A DNA stretch of 64,000 nucleotides, from positions 1 to 64,000 of the forward strand of contig NZ_CAKZLP010000068.1 in the NCBI RefSeq assembly GCF_937127095.1, in the 5' to 3' direction. The translations under genes were made by a program, and so were the position numbers. Numbering within the stretch: position 1 is the first letter of the stretch; each line of letters begins with the position of its first letter. Origin of the DNA: an uncultured Amphritea sp. Lineage in GTDB: Bacteria; Pseudomonadota; Gammaproteobacteria; Pseudomonadales; Balneatricaceae. Of this stretch, positions 45,263 through 53,121 are shown one piece after another. The notes beneath the pieces were generated by a model that was not told where the DNA came from, ran no database searches, and saw only the letters and a list, made by a program, of their open reading frames with translations.

Positions 45263-45863
45263 CCGCAACGCTCTCCCAGGCATCCAGGCCCTCATCAGCG
45301 GCAACACCAACGCTCTCTGAGCGATCCAGCACCAGCGCAGCGGTCTGATGCAGGTGCCAGTGATAACGGCCCAAAGCAGACTCCAGAAGATGCAGTAAAA
45401 TCAGCAGCGGTATCGCCACAGATAATCCTACCCCGGTGGTGAGCATTGCCTCCCATATCCCCCCCGCCAGGGCCATCGCATCCACTTTACCCCCGGCACT
45501 CTCTATTACCTGAAACGCTTTAATCATTCCGGTGATGGTGCCCAGCAGACCCAATAGCGGAGCGGTATTCGCCAGCACTGCAACGGTCTTCAACCCGGAT
45601 TCAAACGGTTTCATCTCCGCCTGAATCTGATGTGCGGCGGTCGCACGCAGCTCCGGGCTATGCCCGTGCAGCCGCAACACCGTGCGCAACTGCTCGATAA
45701 TCCTTTTTTCAGCACCGCCCTGCCACTGCTGCGGGGAAACCGAAAGATCGCATCGGCGGGTAAACAGAAGTTGCAGATAGCGGCTGGCGATAATGGTCAG
45801 TCCCAGTATCGAATACGCGATCAAAATCCAGATAATCGGGCCACCCTTTTCAATCCACATCAT
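45252..45863 (-). CDS. ExbB/TolQ-family proton channel protein
   Basis: A 203-residue protein with three TM segments: near residues 9-29, then after the cytoplasmic loop AVLANTAPLLGLLGTITGMIKAF and GVGLSVAIPLLILLHLLE. These are the MotA/TolQ/ExbB hallmarks. The start is the ATG at 45863 with AGGGGGA seven bases upstream; the long open frame beyond it overlaps the CcdA-like gene. With ExbD it forms the proton-driven motor for TonB. Confidence 0.92.
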   Translation of the reverse strand: MMWIEKGGPIIWILIAYSILGLTIIASRYLQLLFTRRCDLSVSPQQWQGGAEKRIIEQLRTVLRLHGHSPELRATAAHQIQAEMKPFESGLKTVAVLANTAPLLGLLGTITGMIKAFQVIESAGGKVDAMALAGGIWEAMLTTGVGLSVAIPLLILLHLLESALGRYHWHLHQTAALVLDRSESVGVAADEGLDAWESVADVL

Positions 45864-45865
45864 TT

Positions 45866-46606
45866 TTATATCCCCCTTAACGCGGTATTTACCGCCACTA
45901 ACATCAACATAACAGCGCCGGTGCGGGTCAGCGCCTGCTGCCACTGCGCCAGCTGTTGTTGCAACTCCTGCCCCAGCAAAGCAAACCCGTAGCGCACCAG
46001 CAGAGTGGGGATCACGATGGCCCCCAGTCCAAAGCTCAGAGCAACCGCTGCGCCCCACAAGGGGTCGGCACTCTGTGCTGCCGCGGCCAGTAAACCCAGC
46101 AAGGGAACACAGGGATTCAATGCCAGGGAGAACCCCAGTAAAGCCAGCTGTAAGCGATTTTTTTCAGCCGTTCCGTCAGTAGTACCACCGGCATCGGTGG
46201 CGATCAGAGCGGCTGTTGGGGGTCGCTGAACACTCGTCTGTAACGAACTACCCTGCGCAGCGCTAACGGCACAAACCGGTTTACGACTCTGAAGTAACAT
46301 CCGCAGTGCCAGCCAGAAAGTCACCCCGGCGATTGCCCAGGGCAGCAGCGGGTGCTTAAGGTAATGTTGCAGCACACTGCCCGTAGCGGCCGCGAGGGTT
46401 CCCAACAGCAGATAGCCTGCGAGTCTGCCGCTCATAAATGGCAGCAGTACCGCATGAAAAGGCTTTCGCGCCGCAGGACCCAGCAGTATTGGCCCCAGAT
46501 AGGGCAGACAACTGAGATTACAGGGGCCACTGCCAAAACTGAGACCGATCAGGAAGGCGGTGAATACAGCAGCACTCAGCTCCAGCCCCAGTAGCTCTGC
46601 ACTCAT
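45866..46606 (-). CDS. CcdA/DsbD-like transmembrane thiol-transfer protein
   Basis: A 246-residue protein with about six membrane helices in the DsbD/CcdA/UreH-like fold. Each half carries a cysteine in a Pro-Cys context: GPCNLSCLPYLGP near residue 27 and NPCVPLLG near 165. Such pairs pass electrons across the membrane. A loop rich in Ala/Ser/Gln separates the halves. It overlaps the polyferredoxin gene by four bases and leads into exbB two bases later, so it belongs to the operon. The specific partner is unknown. Confidence 0.75.
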   Translation of the reverse strand: MSAELLGLELSAAVFTAFLIGLSFGSGPCNLSCLPYLGPILLGPAARKPFHAVLLPFMSGRLAGYLLLGTLAAATGSVLQHYLKHPLLPWAIAGVTFWLALRMLLQSRKPVCAVSAAQGSSLQTSVQRPPTAALIATDAGGTTDGTAEKNRLQLALLGFSLALNPCVPLLGLLAAAAQSADPLWGAAVALSFGLGAIVIPTLLVRYGFALLGQELQQQLAQWQQALTRTGAVMLMLVAVNTALRGI

Positions 46607-47646
46607 ATTTTCTCTTTTTCCGTTTGCTTAAAACCGATCAGTTTAACGCTGTCCCATTGTGTCTGGGCTTTTTTACGCTGTTTGAAATAAGCCGGACTGG
46701 AACTGAAAACCGGCACACTGAGATAGCGTAACTGCAGCACATCCTTATCAGGACAAAACTCAACACAGCGGCCACACAGGGTACAATCCGCAAGAGTAAT
46801 ATCCCGCGGCTTGTCCACAGAATTGCATTCGCTCTGCAGTTCACGAATATCCATCGGGCAGGCTTCAGCACAGAGACCGCATTTATCACAGCGGGCGCTC
46901 CCCTGCTTCACCAGCCGGGCGAAGCCCACTTTTCTGAATACCGCATGCAACGCCAGCATCGGACAGATGCGACAGAAAGGCTGTCGCATGGTCATCGCCA
47001 GCGCCACCATCAGACCAAACAGAAAGTCGCCGGTAATCGAGAGCGCCATATAGCTGGGACTGGAGGTATCGACAAACAGTTGTTCATTAGACCCGGTCAG
47101 CAGGGTGGTCATAATCCGGCTGGGACAGATCTGGCAAAACGGATCGCCCCACTCATTGCTGAGAAATCCCAGACTGGTCAGCGCTGGTAAAATAAAGACC
47201 AATCCGCCCAGCATCAGCCATTTAACCGGACGTATTTTATCGACTGCGCCGTGAGCCAGACTGTCGACCCGGCGTAATCCCAGTTTCTGTCCGATCAGCT
47301 GCATCACCTCCTGAAAGAACCCCAGTGGACAGACCCAGCCACAGAACGCTTTATTGAGAAACACAAACAGCAGCAGGAAAGTACCGACGGTAGTGATAAA
47401 CGGCATGAAAAACAGGAACCAGTTACCACTGTCGACCGAGGCGCCCAGGCGGTGATGTAACTGATGCTGCAGCGGGATCAACGCACAATAGTCAGCATTC
47501 ATTGAGTCATAGGCACAACTCAGTGCGGGCAGCGCGCCGGAAATTTTATCAGATGCATAAAACCCCACCACAACCGAGCCGTACACCAGAAAAATAAACA
47601 TGCATAGCTGAACAAACCGACGAACGAGGGTCAGGTTGGTAATCAT
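46603..47646 (-). CDS. NapH/CcoG-like membrane polyferredoxin
   Basis: A 347-residue membrane protein with several TM helices. It has a conserved CGWVCPLGFF near residue 105 and FCQICPSR near 174, FCRICPML near 227, and a C-terminal double 4Fe-4S ferredoxin part: CDKCGLCAEACP and CTLCGRCVEFCP. It resembles NapH/NosR-type electron-transfer proteins. In this operon it may pass electrons to the periplasm, for example to reduce a metal or haem. It overlaps both neighbours by four bases. Confidence 0.85.
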   Translation of the reverse strand: MITNLTLVRRFVQLCMFIFLVYGSVVVGFYASDKISGALPALSCAYDSMNADYCALIPLQHQLHHRLGASVDSGNWFLFFMPFITTVGTFLLLFVFLNKAFCGWVCPLGFFQEVMQLIGQKLGLRRVDSLAHGAVDKIRPVKWLMLGGLVFILPALTSLGFLSNEWGDPFCQICPSRIMTTLLTGSNEQLFVDTSSPSYMALSITGDFLFGLMVALAMTMRQPFCRICPMLALHAVFRKVGFARLVKQGSARCDKCGLCAEACPMDIRELQSECNSVDKPRDITLADCTLCGRCVEFCPDKDVLQLRYLSVPVFSSSPAYFKQRKKAQTQWDSVKLIGFKQTEKEKI

Positions 47647-48431
47647 CTTTTTTTCCTCCGGCTATGGGCAGGCAGGCGACGGTTAAGCCACAAACCGAAA
47701 ATCAATCCACCCAGGGCAACTCCGGCCCCCAGATTGGCACTTTTCCAACTGGACTGATTGACAAAGTAATCCGTACTGAGAGAGGTCTGATAGCCGATGC
47801 CGTCACGTTTCAGTTCACTAAAGATGCGCAGTTCACCGGGAGGATTGTTCCTAACCCCGGGGACAACACTGGGAAAGTCATCAGGGATAACGATGTCCAG
47901 CACCCCCGCCGTATCGGTGTGCAGAATTTCGGTACTACCCAGAACGGTCATCACCAGTACCGGCTGCTCTTTCAGCGGTTCCCCCTTAAACTGCACAAAA
48001 AAGCGGTAGGTTTTACCGCTGGTGTAGCGCCAATGCTCACGGGGTAGCGGATCGGGGACAATCTCCAGCGCCCCCAGTGACTCGGCTAACAGATCAGAGG
48101 GTGAGCTATCAACCGGTTTACCGTTGAAGTAGAGATACCGCACTGCCATGTGCTGAAAATCACTACCTTGCTCTTGCGCAATCAGCACGTGGTAGCTGTT
48201 TTTTCCCGTGGCTTTAACCAGATACAGCCCACCTTGAGGCTCCAGCGAGCTGCGTTGCAGGTCTGAATGCAGCAATGTTGCGGTGCGCTGCGCCATTGGG
48301 TTCTGGTCGATTAACTGAAACTTTTTAGGGCCGCCATGCCCGCCGCCCTGGGTGGGCTCAGGCTGCCAGTACAGATCCGCCTGCGCCACTGAGGCCAGTA
48401 TCCAGAAGAATATAAGTATGAGAGTGCGCAT
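47643..48431 (-). CDS. Periplasmic DUF4198-like protein with C-terminal anchor
   Basis: A 262-residue protein with a signal peptide (cleavage near AQADLY), a beta-rich periplasmic part (FFVQFKGEPLKEQPVLVMT resembles DUF4198/Cna-B style domains found with metal uptake) and a C-terminal TM segment followed by RRLPAHSRRKKR. A histidine and glycine stretch GGGHGG near residue 31 could bind metal. It heads the operon with AAGGA before the start. The family assignment is tentative. Confidence 0.6.
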   Translation of the reverse strand: MRTLILIFFWILASVAQADLYWQPEPTQGGGHGGPKKFQLIDQNPMAQRTATLLHSDLQRSSLEPQGGLYLVKATGKNSYHVLIAQEQGSDFQHMAVRYLYFNGKPVDSSPSDLLAESLGALEIVPDPLPREHWRYTSGKTYRFFVQFKGEPLKEQPVLVMTVLGSTEILHTDTAGVLDIVIPDDFPSVVPGVRNNPPGELRIFSELKRDGIGYQTSLSTDYFVNQSSWKSANLGAGVALGGLIFGLWLNRRLPAHSRRKKR

Positions 48432-48694
48432 CCTGTCCTTTCCCGGTTAAATAAACCCGCAGATATTAACCACACTTAACCCGCTACGGATGTGACCGAG
48501 TGACGCATGAGACAATTCGCCGCATAGACTTACTTTTGATAGGTGTATAGCGCCTCAATCACCCGTCTCAGTAAAATAGTTCGCACTTAAGCAATTGAGT
48601 GTTTGAGCCAAGAGCAACTATTGGATTAAAGTTGTAAGCAGCAGAGGCTATAAGCCATTTTTAACGGATCAGGATAGAGACTGAAGGATTGATC

Positions 48695-49258
48695 ATGAAC
48701 TACTGCAACCTGTGCGGATCGACTGTCCGATTCGAAATACCGACAGGCGACAACCGTCCACGTCATATCTGTAATGAGTGCGGCGAAATTCACTATGTGA
48801 ATCCAAAAATCATCGCCGGCTGTCTACCAGTGTATGAGGATAAAGTCCTGCTGTGCAAACGCGCGATAGAACCACGCGTTGGCTATTGGACGCTGCCCGC
48901 CGGATTTATGGAAAACGGAGAATCAACCCGTGATGCCGCCGCCAGAGAGACCCTTGAAGAAGCCAATGCACGGGTGAGCGACTTACAACTGTATACGCTG
49001 ACCTCGATTGTGCCGGTCAGCCAGGTGCAGATGATCTATCTGGCGCAACTGGATGACCTGAACTTTTCTGCAGGTGATGAAACCACCGATGTGCAACTGT
49101 TCACAGAAGAGACTGTGCCCTGGGATGATCTGGCGTTTCAAACCATCAGAAACGCACTACGCTTCTACTTTGAAGACCGCAAAAGCGGAATATTTCCACT
49201 GCATCACGTTGACCTTGAAACTCCGCCCGGACACTATATTGATAAACCTGATAAGTAA
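48695..49258 (+). CDS. Nudix hydrolase with N-terminal zinc ribbon
   Basis: A 187-residue protein. An N-terminal zinc ribbon (CNLCG near residue 3 and CNECGE near 27) is followed by a Nudix domain with GFMENGES and RETLEEANA, where the box ends in N in place of G, a variant common in this subgroup. The subgroup is annotated as ADP-ribose or NAD-type pyrophosphatase; the substrate is not certain. The ATG at 48695 is preceded by AAGGA. It probably shares a transcript with the small Pmp3-like gene downstream. Confidence 0.85.
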   Translation: MNYCNLCGSTVRFEIPTGDNRPRHICNECGEIHYVNPKIIAGCLPVYEDKVLLCKRAIEPRVGYWTLPAGFMENGESTRDAAARETLEEANARVSDLQLYTLTSIVPVSQVQMIYLAQLDDLNFSAGDETTDVQLFTEETVPWDDLAFQTIRNALRFYFEDRKSGIFPLHHVDLETPPGHYIDKPDK

Positions 49259-49275
49259 CCCAGAGAGATCTTACG

Positions 49276-49437
49276 ATGGACAATAAACTGATTCTCATCA
49301 TTCTTGCTATACTGCTGCCCCCGATCGCAGTGTTTATGAAAGCCGGTGCTGGCTTGCAACTGGTGATTAATATCGTGCTCTGCCTGTTTTTTTACATCCC
49401 GGGTATTCTGCATGCGCTCTGGCTGGTGTTAAAATAA
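49276..49437 (+). CDS. YqaE/Pmp3-family small membrane protein
   Basis: A 53-residue peptide with two membrane helices: LILIILAILLPPIAVFM and LVINIVLCLFFYIPGILHALW. PPIAVF and Y-IPG-IHA match the UPF0057/Pmp3 family, which helps membrane potential under salt or cold stress in other organisms. It starts 17 bases after the Nudix gene. GAGAG precedes the ATG. A terminator follows 50 bases later. Confidence 0.85.
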   Translation: MDNKLILIILAILLPPIAVFMKAGAGLQLVINIVLCLFFYIPGILHALWLVLK

Positions 49438-49489
49438 CCAGCTTCCTGTTCCTGCCGTGGCTTTCTGCCCATGACAACAGAGATGAATG

Positions 49490-49513
49490 ACGGCCCATAA
49501 GGCCGTTTTTTTT
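49490..49513 (+). terminator. Rho-independent terminator after the Pmp3-like gene
   Basis: ACGGCC and GGCCGT pair around CATAA and are followed by eight T. It separates this pair from marC. Confidence 0.85.
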
Positions 49514-49540
49514 ATTTAACTGGGCCTACCCGGCGCAGAT

Positions 49541-50167
49541 ATGAGACCTCCCATGACTTTGTTAATCGCTACCTGGATTAAGTTTTTCGTCCTCTTTGCC
49601 CCCTTCTTTGTGGTGTCAATGTTCCTCTCCCTGACCCGCAGTGACACACCGGCAGAGCGCCGCAGCACCGCTAATAAAGCGGTATTTGCCGCTGCGTTAG
49701 CATCACTGGTGCTGTTTTTCTTTGGTTCGCCGCTATTTGAACTGCTGGGCATCACTATCGATTCCTTCCGTATCGGCGCAGGGATATTGCTGTTTCTGTC
49801 GGCCATCAGTCTGGTCAGGGACGGTATCCGCACCAACGCTCAGGTGCCCGGAGGGCCACGGGAGGATGCTTCCGTTGTGCCACTGGCAATTCCCACCATT
49901 ATCGGGCCTGCCACCATTGGTGCTATTCTGGTGTATGGCTCAGAGCTGCATGGCGTTGAGGTGATTTTAGGGCTCAGCGGCATGTTTCTCGCGCTGGTTT
50001 GTTTGCTGGCACTGCTCCACGCGGCGACCGGTGTAGAACGGCTGCTGGGAAAAACCGGGCTAAATATCCTCAGTAAGATTACCGGTCTGATTCTGGCGGC
50101 GATGGCGTCCGAGATTGTACTGACCGGAATCACCGGCTTTATGACCCGCATCGCTAACGTTAGCTGA
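49541..50167 (+). CDS. MarC-family integral membrane protein
   Basis: A 208-residue protein with about six membrane helices, FFVLFAPFFVVSMFLSLT-like at the start and the family segment VPLAIPTIIGPATIGAILVYG near residue 110. The MarC/YhgN family was once linked to antibiotic resistance but has no established function. The ATG at 49541 is used; an ATG four codons later is equally possible because neither has a good ribosome site. It is monocistronic. Confidence 0.85.
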   Translation: MRPPMTLLIATWIKFFVLFAPFFVVSMFLSLTRSDTPAERRSTANKAVFAAALASLVLFFFGSPLFELLGITIDSFRIGAGILLFLSAISLVRDGIRTNAQVPGGPREDASVVPLAIPTIIGPATIGAILVYGSELHGVEVILGLSGMFLALVCLLALLHAATGVERLLGKTGLNILSKITGLILAAMASEIVLTGITGFMTRIANVS

Positions 50168-50230
50168 GCGTTATAGCACCAATGGCGCAGAACCCCACAG
50201 CCACGGGCTCTGCGTCGCTTACCCCAGTGA

Positions 50231-50407
50231 TACTCATACTTAATCCACAAGGATATCCACAGTTTTTGTGGCTAGTTTTCAGGGTTTTTCACAGATTACT
50301 TATTAACCAGATCAGATTTAACACAAAACCAATAAACACATATACAACAAACAGTTAACAACACAACTCAGCGGTTACTCATACTTAATCAACAGCCTTA
50401 TCAACAG
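50231..50407. repeat. Two 32-bp direct repeats with DnaA-box-like cores
   Basis: TACTCATACTTAATC is repeated exactly at 50231 and 50376, each followed by related halves (CCACAAGGATATCCACAG and AACAGCCTTATCAACAG). Both contain nonamers one base off the DnaA consensus TTATNCACA (ATATCCACA and TTATCAACA). The 274-base region between marC and the Nif3-like gene is AT-rich and also holds GTTATAAA motifs near 50420-50445. It holds no gene I can support. Confidence 0.6.
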
Positions 50408-50441
50408 ATTATGTTTATAACCTGCTCAGTTATAAACATGG

Positions 50442-50753
50442 TTATAAATCGCTCAGCGGCCAGACGTCATAGGCGACCTCTTCATAAGGATGCGCCAGCT
50501 TAAGCGCATTTACAGCGGCCCGAATGAGATGGTCTTCACACACCAGCTCGACCTTCCATTCCTCAACCTGCTCTAACGCTCCCTGCTGTCCGATATGGGG
50601 ATTGCTACCCGGCAGCGGCCTGAACTGGCCAAACCCCTTTACCTGCCAGCAGCAATTCTCGTAGTTGCCTATCTTGCCTGCCCCGGTTGCGAACACCGCT
50701 TGCTTGACCGACTCAAGATTTTCTTGCGGGACAAAAAAAGCCAGTTTATACAT
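50442..50753 (-). CDS. Nif3/YqfO C-terminal-domain-like protein
   Basis: A 103-residue stand-alone version of the PII-like insertion domain found in YqfO/Nif3 proteins. It starts MYKLAFFVP with conserved KIGNYENCCWQVKGFGQFRP and ends HPYEEVAYDVWPL. The start is the ATG at 50753, with AGGAGG five bases upstream. The role is unknown, although its PII-like fold suggests ligand sensing. Single-gene unit. Confidence 0.82.
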   Translation of the reverse strand: MYKLAFFVPQENLESVKQAVFATGAGKIGNYENCCWQVKGFGQFRPLPGSNPHIGQQGALEQVEEWKVELVCEDHLIRAAVNALKLAHPYEEVAYDVWPLSDL

Positions 50754-50777
50754 CACACCCTCCTTTTATTCAGCGCG

Positions 50778-50810
50778 AAAAAAAACGGTCGGTAATCACT
50801 CACCGGCCGT
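50778..50810 (-). terminator. Terminator after the DUF3461 gene
   Basis: On the minus strand ACGGCCGGT pairs with ACCGACCGT (one mismatch) around an eight-base loop, followed by eight T. Confidence 0.75.
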
Positions 50811-50832
50811 TTATCTGAATCTGAAATGCTCG

Positions 50833-51222
50833 TTACAGCTCTTCAATCTGCCGACGGATATCTTCCACCTTGCGAGTTACCACTTTTTCCAGATGTTCAA
50901 GTTCTTTGAGCAGATGCTGTTTCTTGTTGGTGGCAGACTTCTCTTCAACCACTAGTTTTTCAAGCTCTGCCACTGCCTTCAGATAGTACGGAGAAGGTTC
51001 TGTGCTGGCACGGTAAGGTACAAGACCCCCTTCAACCGAAACATTGGTGTGGCGGCGCTTAAACTTAAACTTCTTACTCTTGGTCATCCACTCGCCCTGA
51101 TGGCGATGCAGATAGACCTTCAGCACATCAATATCATTCTCTGTGCGAGTCGTATATTTCTCAATTTCATAGGGGTCATCAAACCCCATCTCTTTCAGGG
51201 TCTCAAATTTCTTGGCAGACAT
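50833..51222 (-). CDS. DUF3461-family protein
   Basis: A 129-residue protein. N-terminal FETLKEMGFDDPYEIEKYTTR and VLKVYLHRHQGEW with basic KSKKFKFKRR fit the DUF3461 family; the C-terminal 50 residues are a charged coiled coil. The function is unknown. The ATG at 51222 follows GGAGAG. Single-gene unit with its own terminator. Confidence 0.75.
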   Translation of the reverse strand: MSAKKFETLKEMGFDDPYEIEKYTTRTENDIDVLKVYLHRHQGEWMTKSKKFKFKRRHTNVSVEGGLVPYRASTEPSPYYLKAVAELEKLVVEEKSATNKKQHLLKELEHLEKVVTRKVEDIRRQIEEL

Positions 51223-51335
51223 CTGGTCTCTCCATAAGCCGTTCGCTGTCATCCCATAAAATATAGGTTAAAACGGCTACTCTGTGGGCTAACAATTGCC
51301 CCATTATGAGATATTTATTTAATTGTTCGATAAAA

Positions 51336-51390
51336 CTAAAAAACCGCCATCCAGGCCGATTAGCAATCGCGGGATCATATAACGGCGGTT
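51336..51390 (-). terminator. Terminator after dapB
   Basis: On the minus strand AACCGCC and GGCGGTT flank a long 35-base loop, followed by TTTTTTAG. The long loop makes it weaker than the others here. Confidence 0.6.
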
Positions 51391-51407
51391 AAGCAGCTCA
51401 GAACCGG

Positions 51408-52214
51408 CTAATCACGCAGACCGAGAACATCCTGCATATCATATAATCCCTTCTCTTTCCCCGCTAACCATCCGGCTGCACGTACCGCGCCCTTCGCAAA
51501 AGTCATCCGCGAACTGGCTTTATGGGTAATCTCAATCCGCTCACCCTCGGTGGCAAACAACACCGTATGGTCACCCACCACATCACCGGCACGGATGGTG
51601 ACAAAACCGATCTCATCCTTAGTGCGGGCACCCACCTGGCCTTCCCGGCCATATACAGCACACTGACGCAGATCGCGACCTAATGCACCGGCAACCGCCT
51701 CACCCATACTCAGCGCGGTACCGGAAGGGGAGTCGACTTTATGGTGATGATGCGCTTCAATAATCTCGACATCGTAATCATCGCCCAGCGCTTTGGCCGC
51801 TTCCGCCAGCAGTTTAAAGCAGAGGTTAACGCCAACACTCATGTTAGACGCAAACACCAGCGGCATCACTTCACCGAAACTTTTGAGCTCATTGCGCTCC
51901 ATTTCGTTCAGTCCGGTAGTACCGATCACCATCGCCTTACCGTTGATAGCACACAGGGCGAGGTTTGCCAGAGTCGCCTTAGGCGCGGTGAAGTCGATGA
52001 GTACATCGAAGTCATCTATCACCTCTTCAAGGGCTCCTACAATTTTCACCCCCAGTTTGCCCACCCCGGCCACTTCACCGGCATCAGCACCGATCAGGCT
52101 ACTGGTTGACTCGACAATAGCGGCGCCAAGCTTAACGCCTTCTGCCGCCTGAATCGCCTCAATATTCGTTTTACCCATACGCCCGGCTGCGCCGGTTACT
52201 GCAACTCTTATCAT
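51408..52214 (-). CDS. dapB: 4-hydroxy-tetrahydrodipicolinate reductase
   Basis: A 268-residue NAD(P)H enzyme of lysine and diaminopimelate synthesis. The cofactor motif VAVTGAAGRMGKT is at the N-terminus, the catalytic HHHHKVDSPSGTA lies near residue 155 and FASNMSVGVN near 125. It acts in the cytoplasm on the product of DapA. It lies downstream of cysE rather than the usual carAB partner. A terminator follows. Confidence 0.97.
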   Translation of the reverse strand: MIRVAVTGAAGRMGKTNIEAIQAAEGVKLGAAIVESTSSLIGADAGEVAGVGKLGVKIVGALEEVIDDFDVLIDFTAPKATLANLALCAINGKAMVIGTTGLNEMERNELKSFGEVMPLVFASNMSVGVNLCFKLLAEAAKALGDDYDVEIIEAHHHHKVDSPSGTALSMGEAVAGALGRDLRQCAVYGREGQVGARTKDEIGFVTIRAGDVVGDHTVLFATEGERIEITHKASSRMTFAKGAVRAAGWLAGKEKGLYDMQDVLGLRD

Positions 52215-52265
52215 TCTGAATACCTGGTCTGATCACCCGCTAATAAAGTCAGCCGGTAACTTAAA

Positions 52266-53072
52266 TCATTCACACTTTTGCCGACTAACACTCTGATCCA
52301 TATCAAAAGCAGGCTTTTCACAATCCGGACGGCCAACCACCTTCGCCGGAACACCCACCACAGTGGTATGGGGCGGTACATTTTCCAGCACCACCGAACC
52401 ACCGCCGACTTTGGCGCCGACACCAACTTCGATATTACCGAAGATCTTCGCGCCCGCCGCGATCATCACCCCTTCCCGAATCTTCGGATGGCGATCACCG
52501 CTCTCTTTACCAGTCCCCCCCAGCGTAACGGACTGCATGATAGACACATCATTGTCGATCACGCAGGTTTCTCCGACGACGATACCGGTGGCATGGTCAA
52601 ACATCACCCCACAACCGATCTGGGCCGCAGGATGGATATCCACCTGGAATACCTCACTGATACGACTTTGCAGATAGAGTGCCATCGAGTGACGCCCCTG
52701 CTGCCACATCCAGTGTGCGATGCGATATGCCTGCAACGCGTGAAAGCCCTTCAGATAGAGCAACACCGTGGTAAAGCTGGACACCGCCGGGTCGCGGGTA
52801 CGTACAGCACTGATATCCTGACAGATACACTTGAGAATGTTCGGATCACCACCCAAGGCCTCTTCAATAAGCTCACGCAGCGTAATCGCCGCCATGACCT
52901 CATCAGACAGTTTATTTGCCAGCAGGTAGCTGACCGCCTCACACAGACTGTGGTGACGGATAATAGTGCTATGAAAGAAACTCGCCAGAAACGGCTCACG
53001 GGCCATCTCTTCGCGGGCTTCCTGTTGAATCAGCGTCCATAACTCACGCGGTTGAGTGGGGAATTCACTCAT
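52266..53072 (-). CDS. cysE: Serine O-acetyltransferase
   Basis: A 268-residue enzyme that makes O-acetylserine for cysteine synthesis. The N-terminal helical part contains LASFFHSTI and DISAVRTRDPA, and the hexapeptide repeat part has IHPAAQIGCGVMFDHATGI, VTLGGTGKESGDRHP and PAKVVGRPD, as in the E. coli-type CysE. The ATG at 53072 is preceded by GGAG six bases upstream. It lies between dnaJ and dapB. Feedback inhibition by cysteine is usual in this family. Confidence 0.95.
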   Translation of the reverse strand: MSEFPTQPRELWTLIQQEAREEMAREPFLASFFHSTIIRHHSLCEAVSYLLANKLSDEVMAAITLRELIEEALGGDPNILKCICQDISAVRTRDPAVSSFTTVLLYLKGFHALQAYRIAHWMWQQGRHSMALYLQSRISEVFQVDIHPAAQIGCGVMFDHATGIVVGETCVIDNDVSIMQSVTLGGTGKESGDRHPKIREGVMIAAGAKIFGNIEVGVGAKVGGGSVVLENVPPHTTVVGVPAKVVGRPDCEKPAFDMDQSVSRQKCE

Positions 53073-53092
53073 GTTGGACTCCAAAAAGTCGT

Positions 53093-53113
53093 AGGGGCTG
53101 CAATGCAGCCCCT
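53093..53113 (-). terminator. Hairpin terminator between dnaJ and cysE
   Basis: AGGGGCTGCA and TGCAGCCCCT form a nearly closed palindrome; on the minus strand a TTTTT lies about six bases downstream. It is a probable terminator for dnaJ. Confidence 0.6.
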
Positions 53114-53121
53114 TGGGGATA

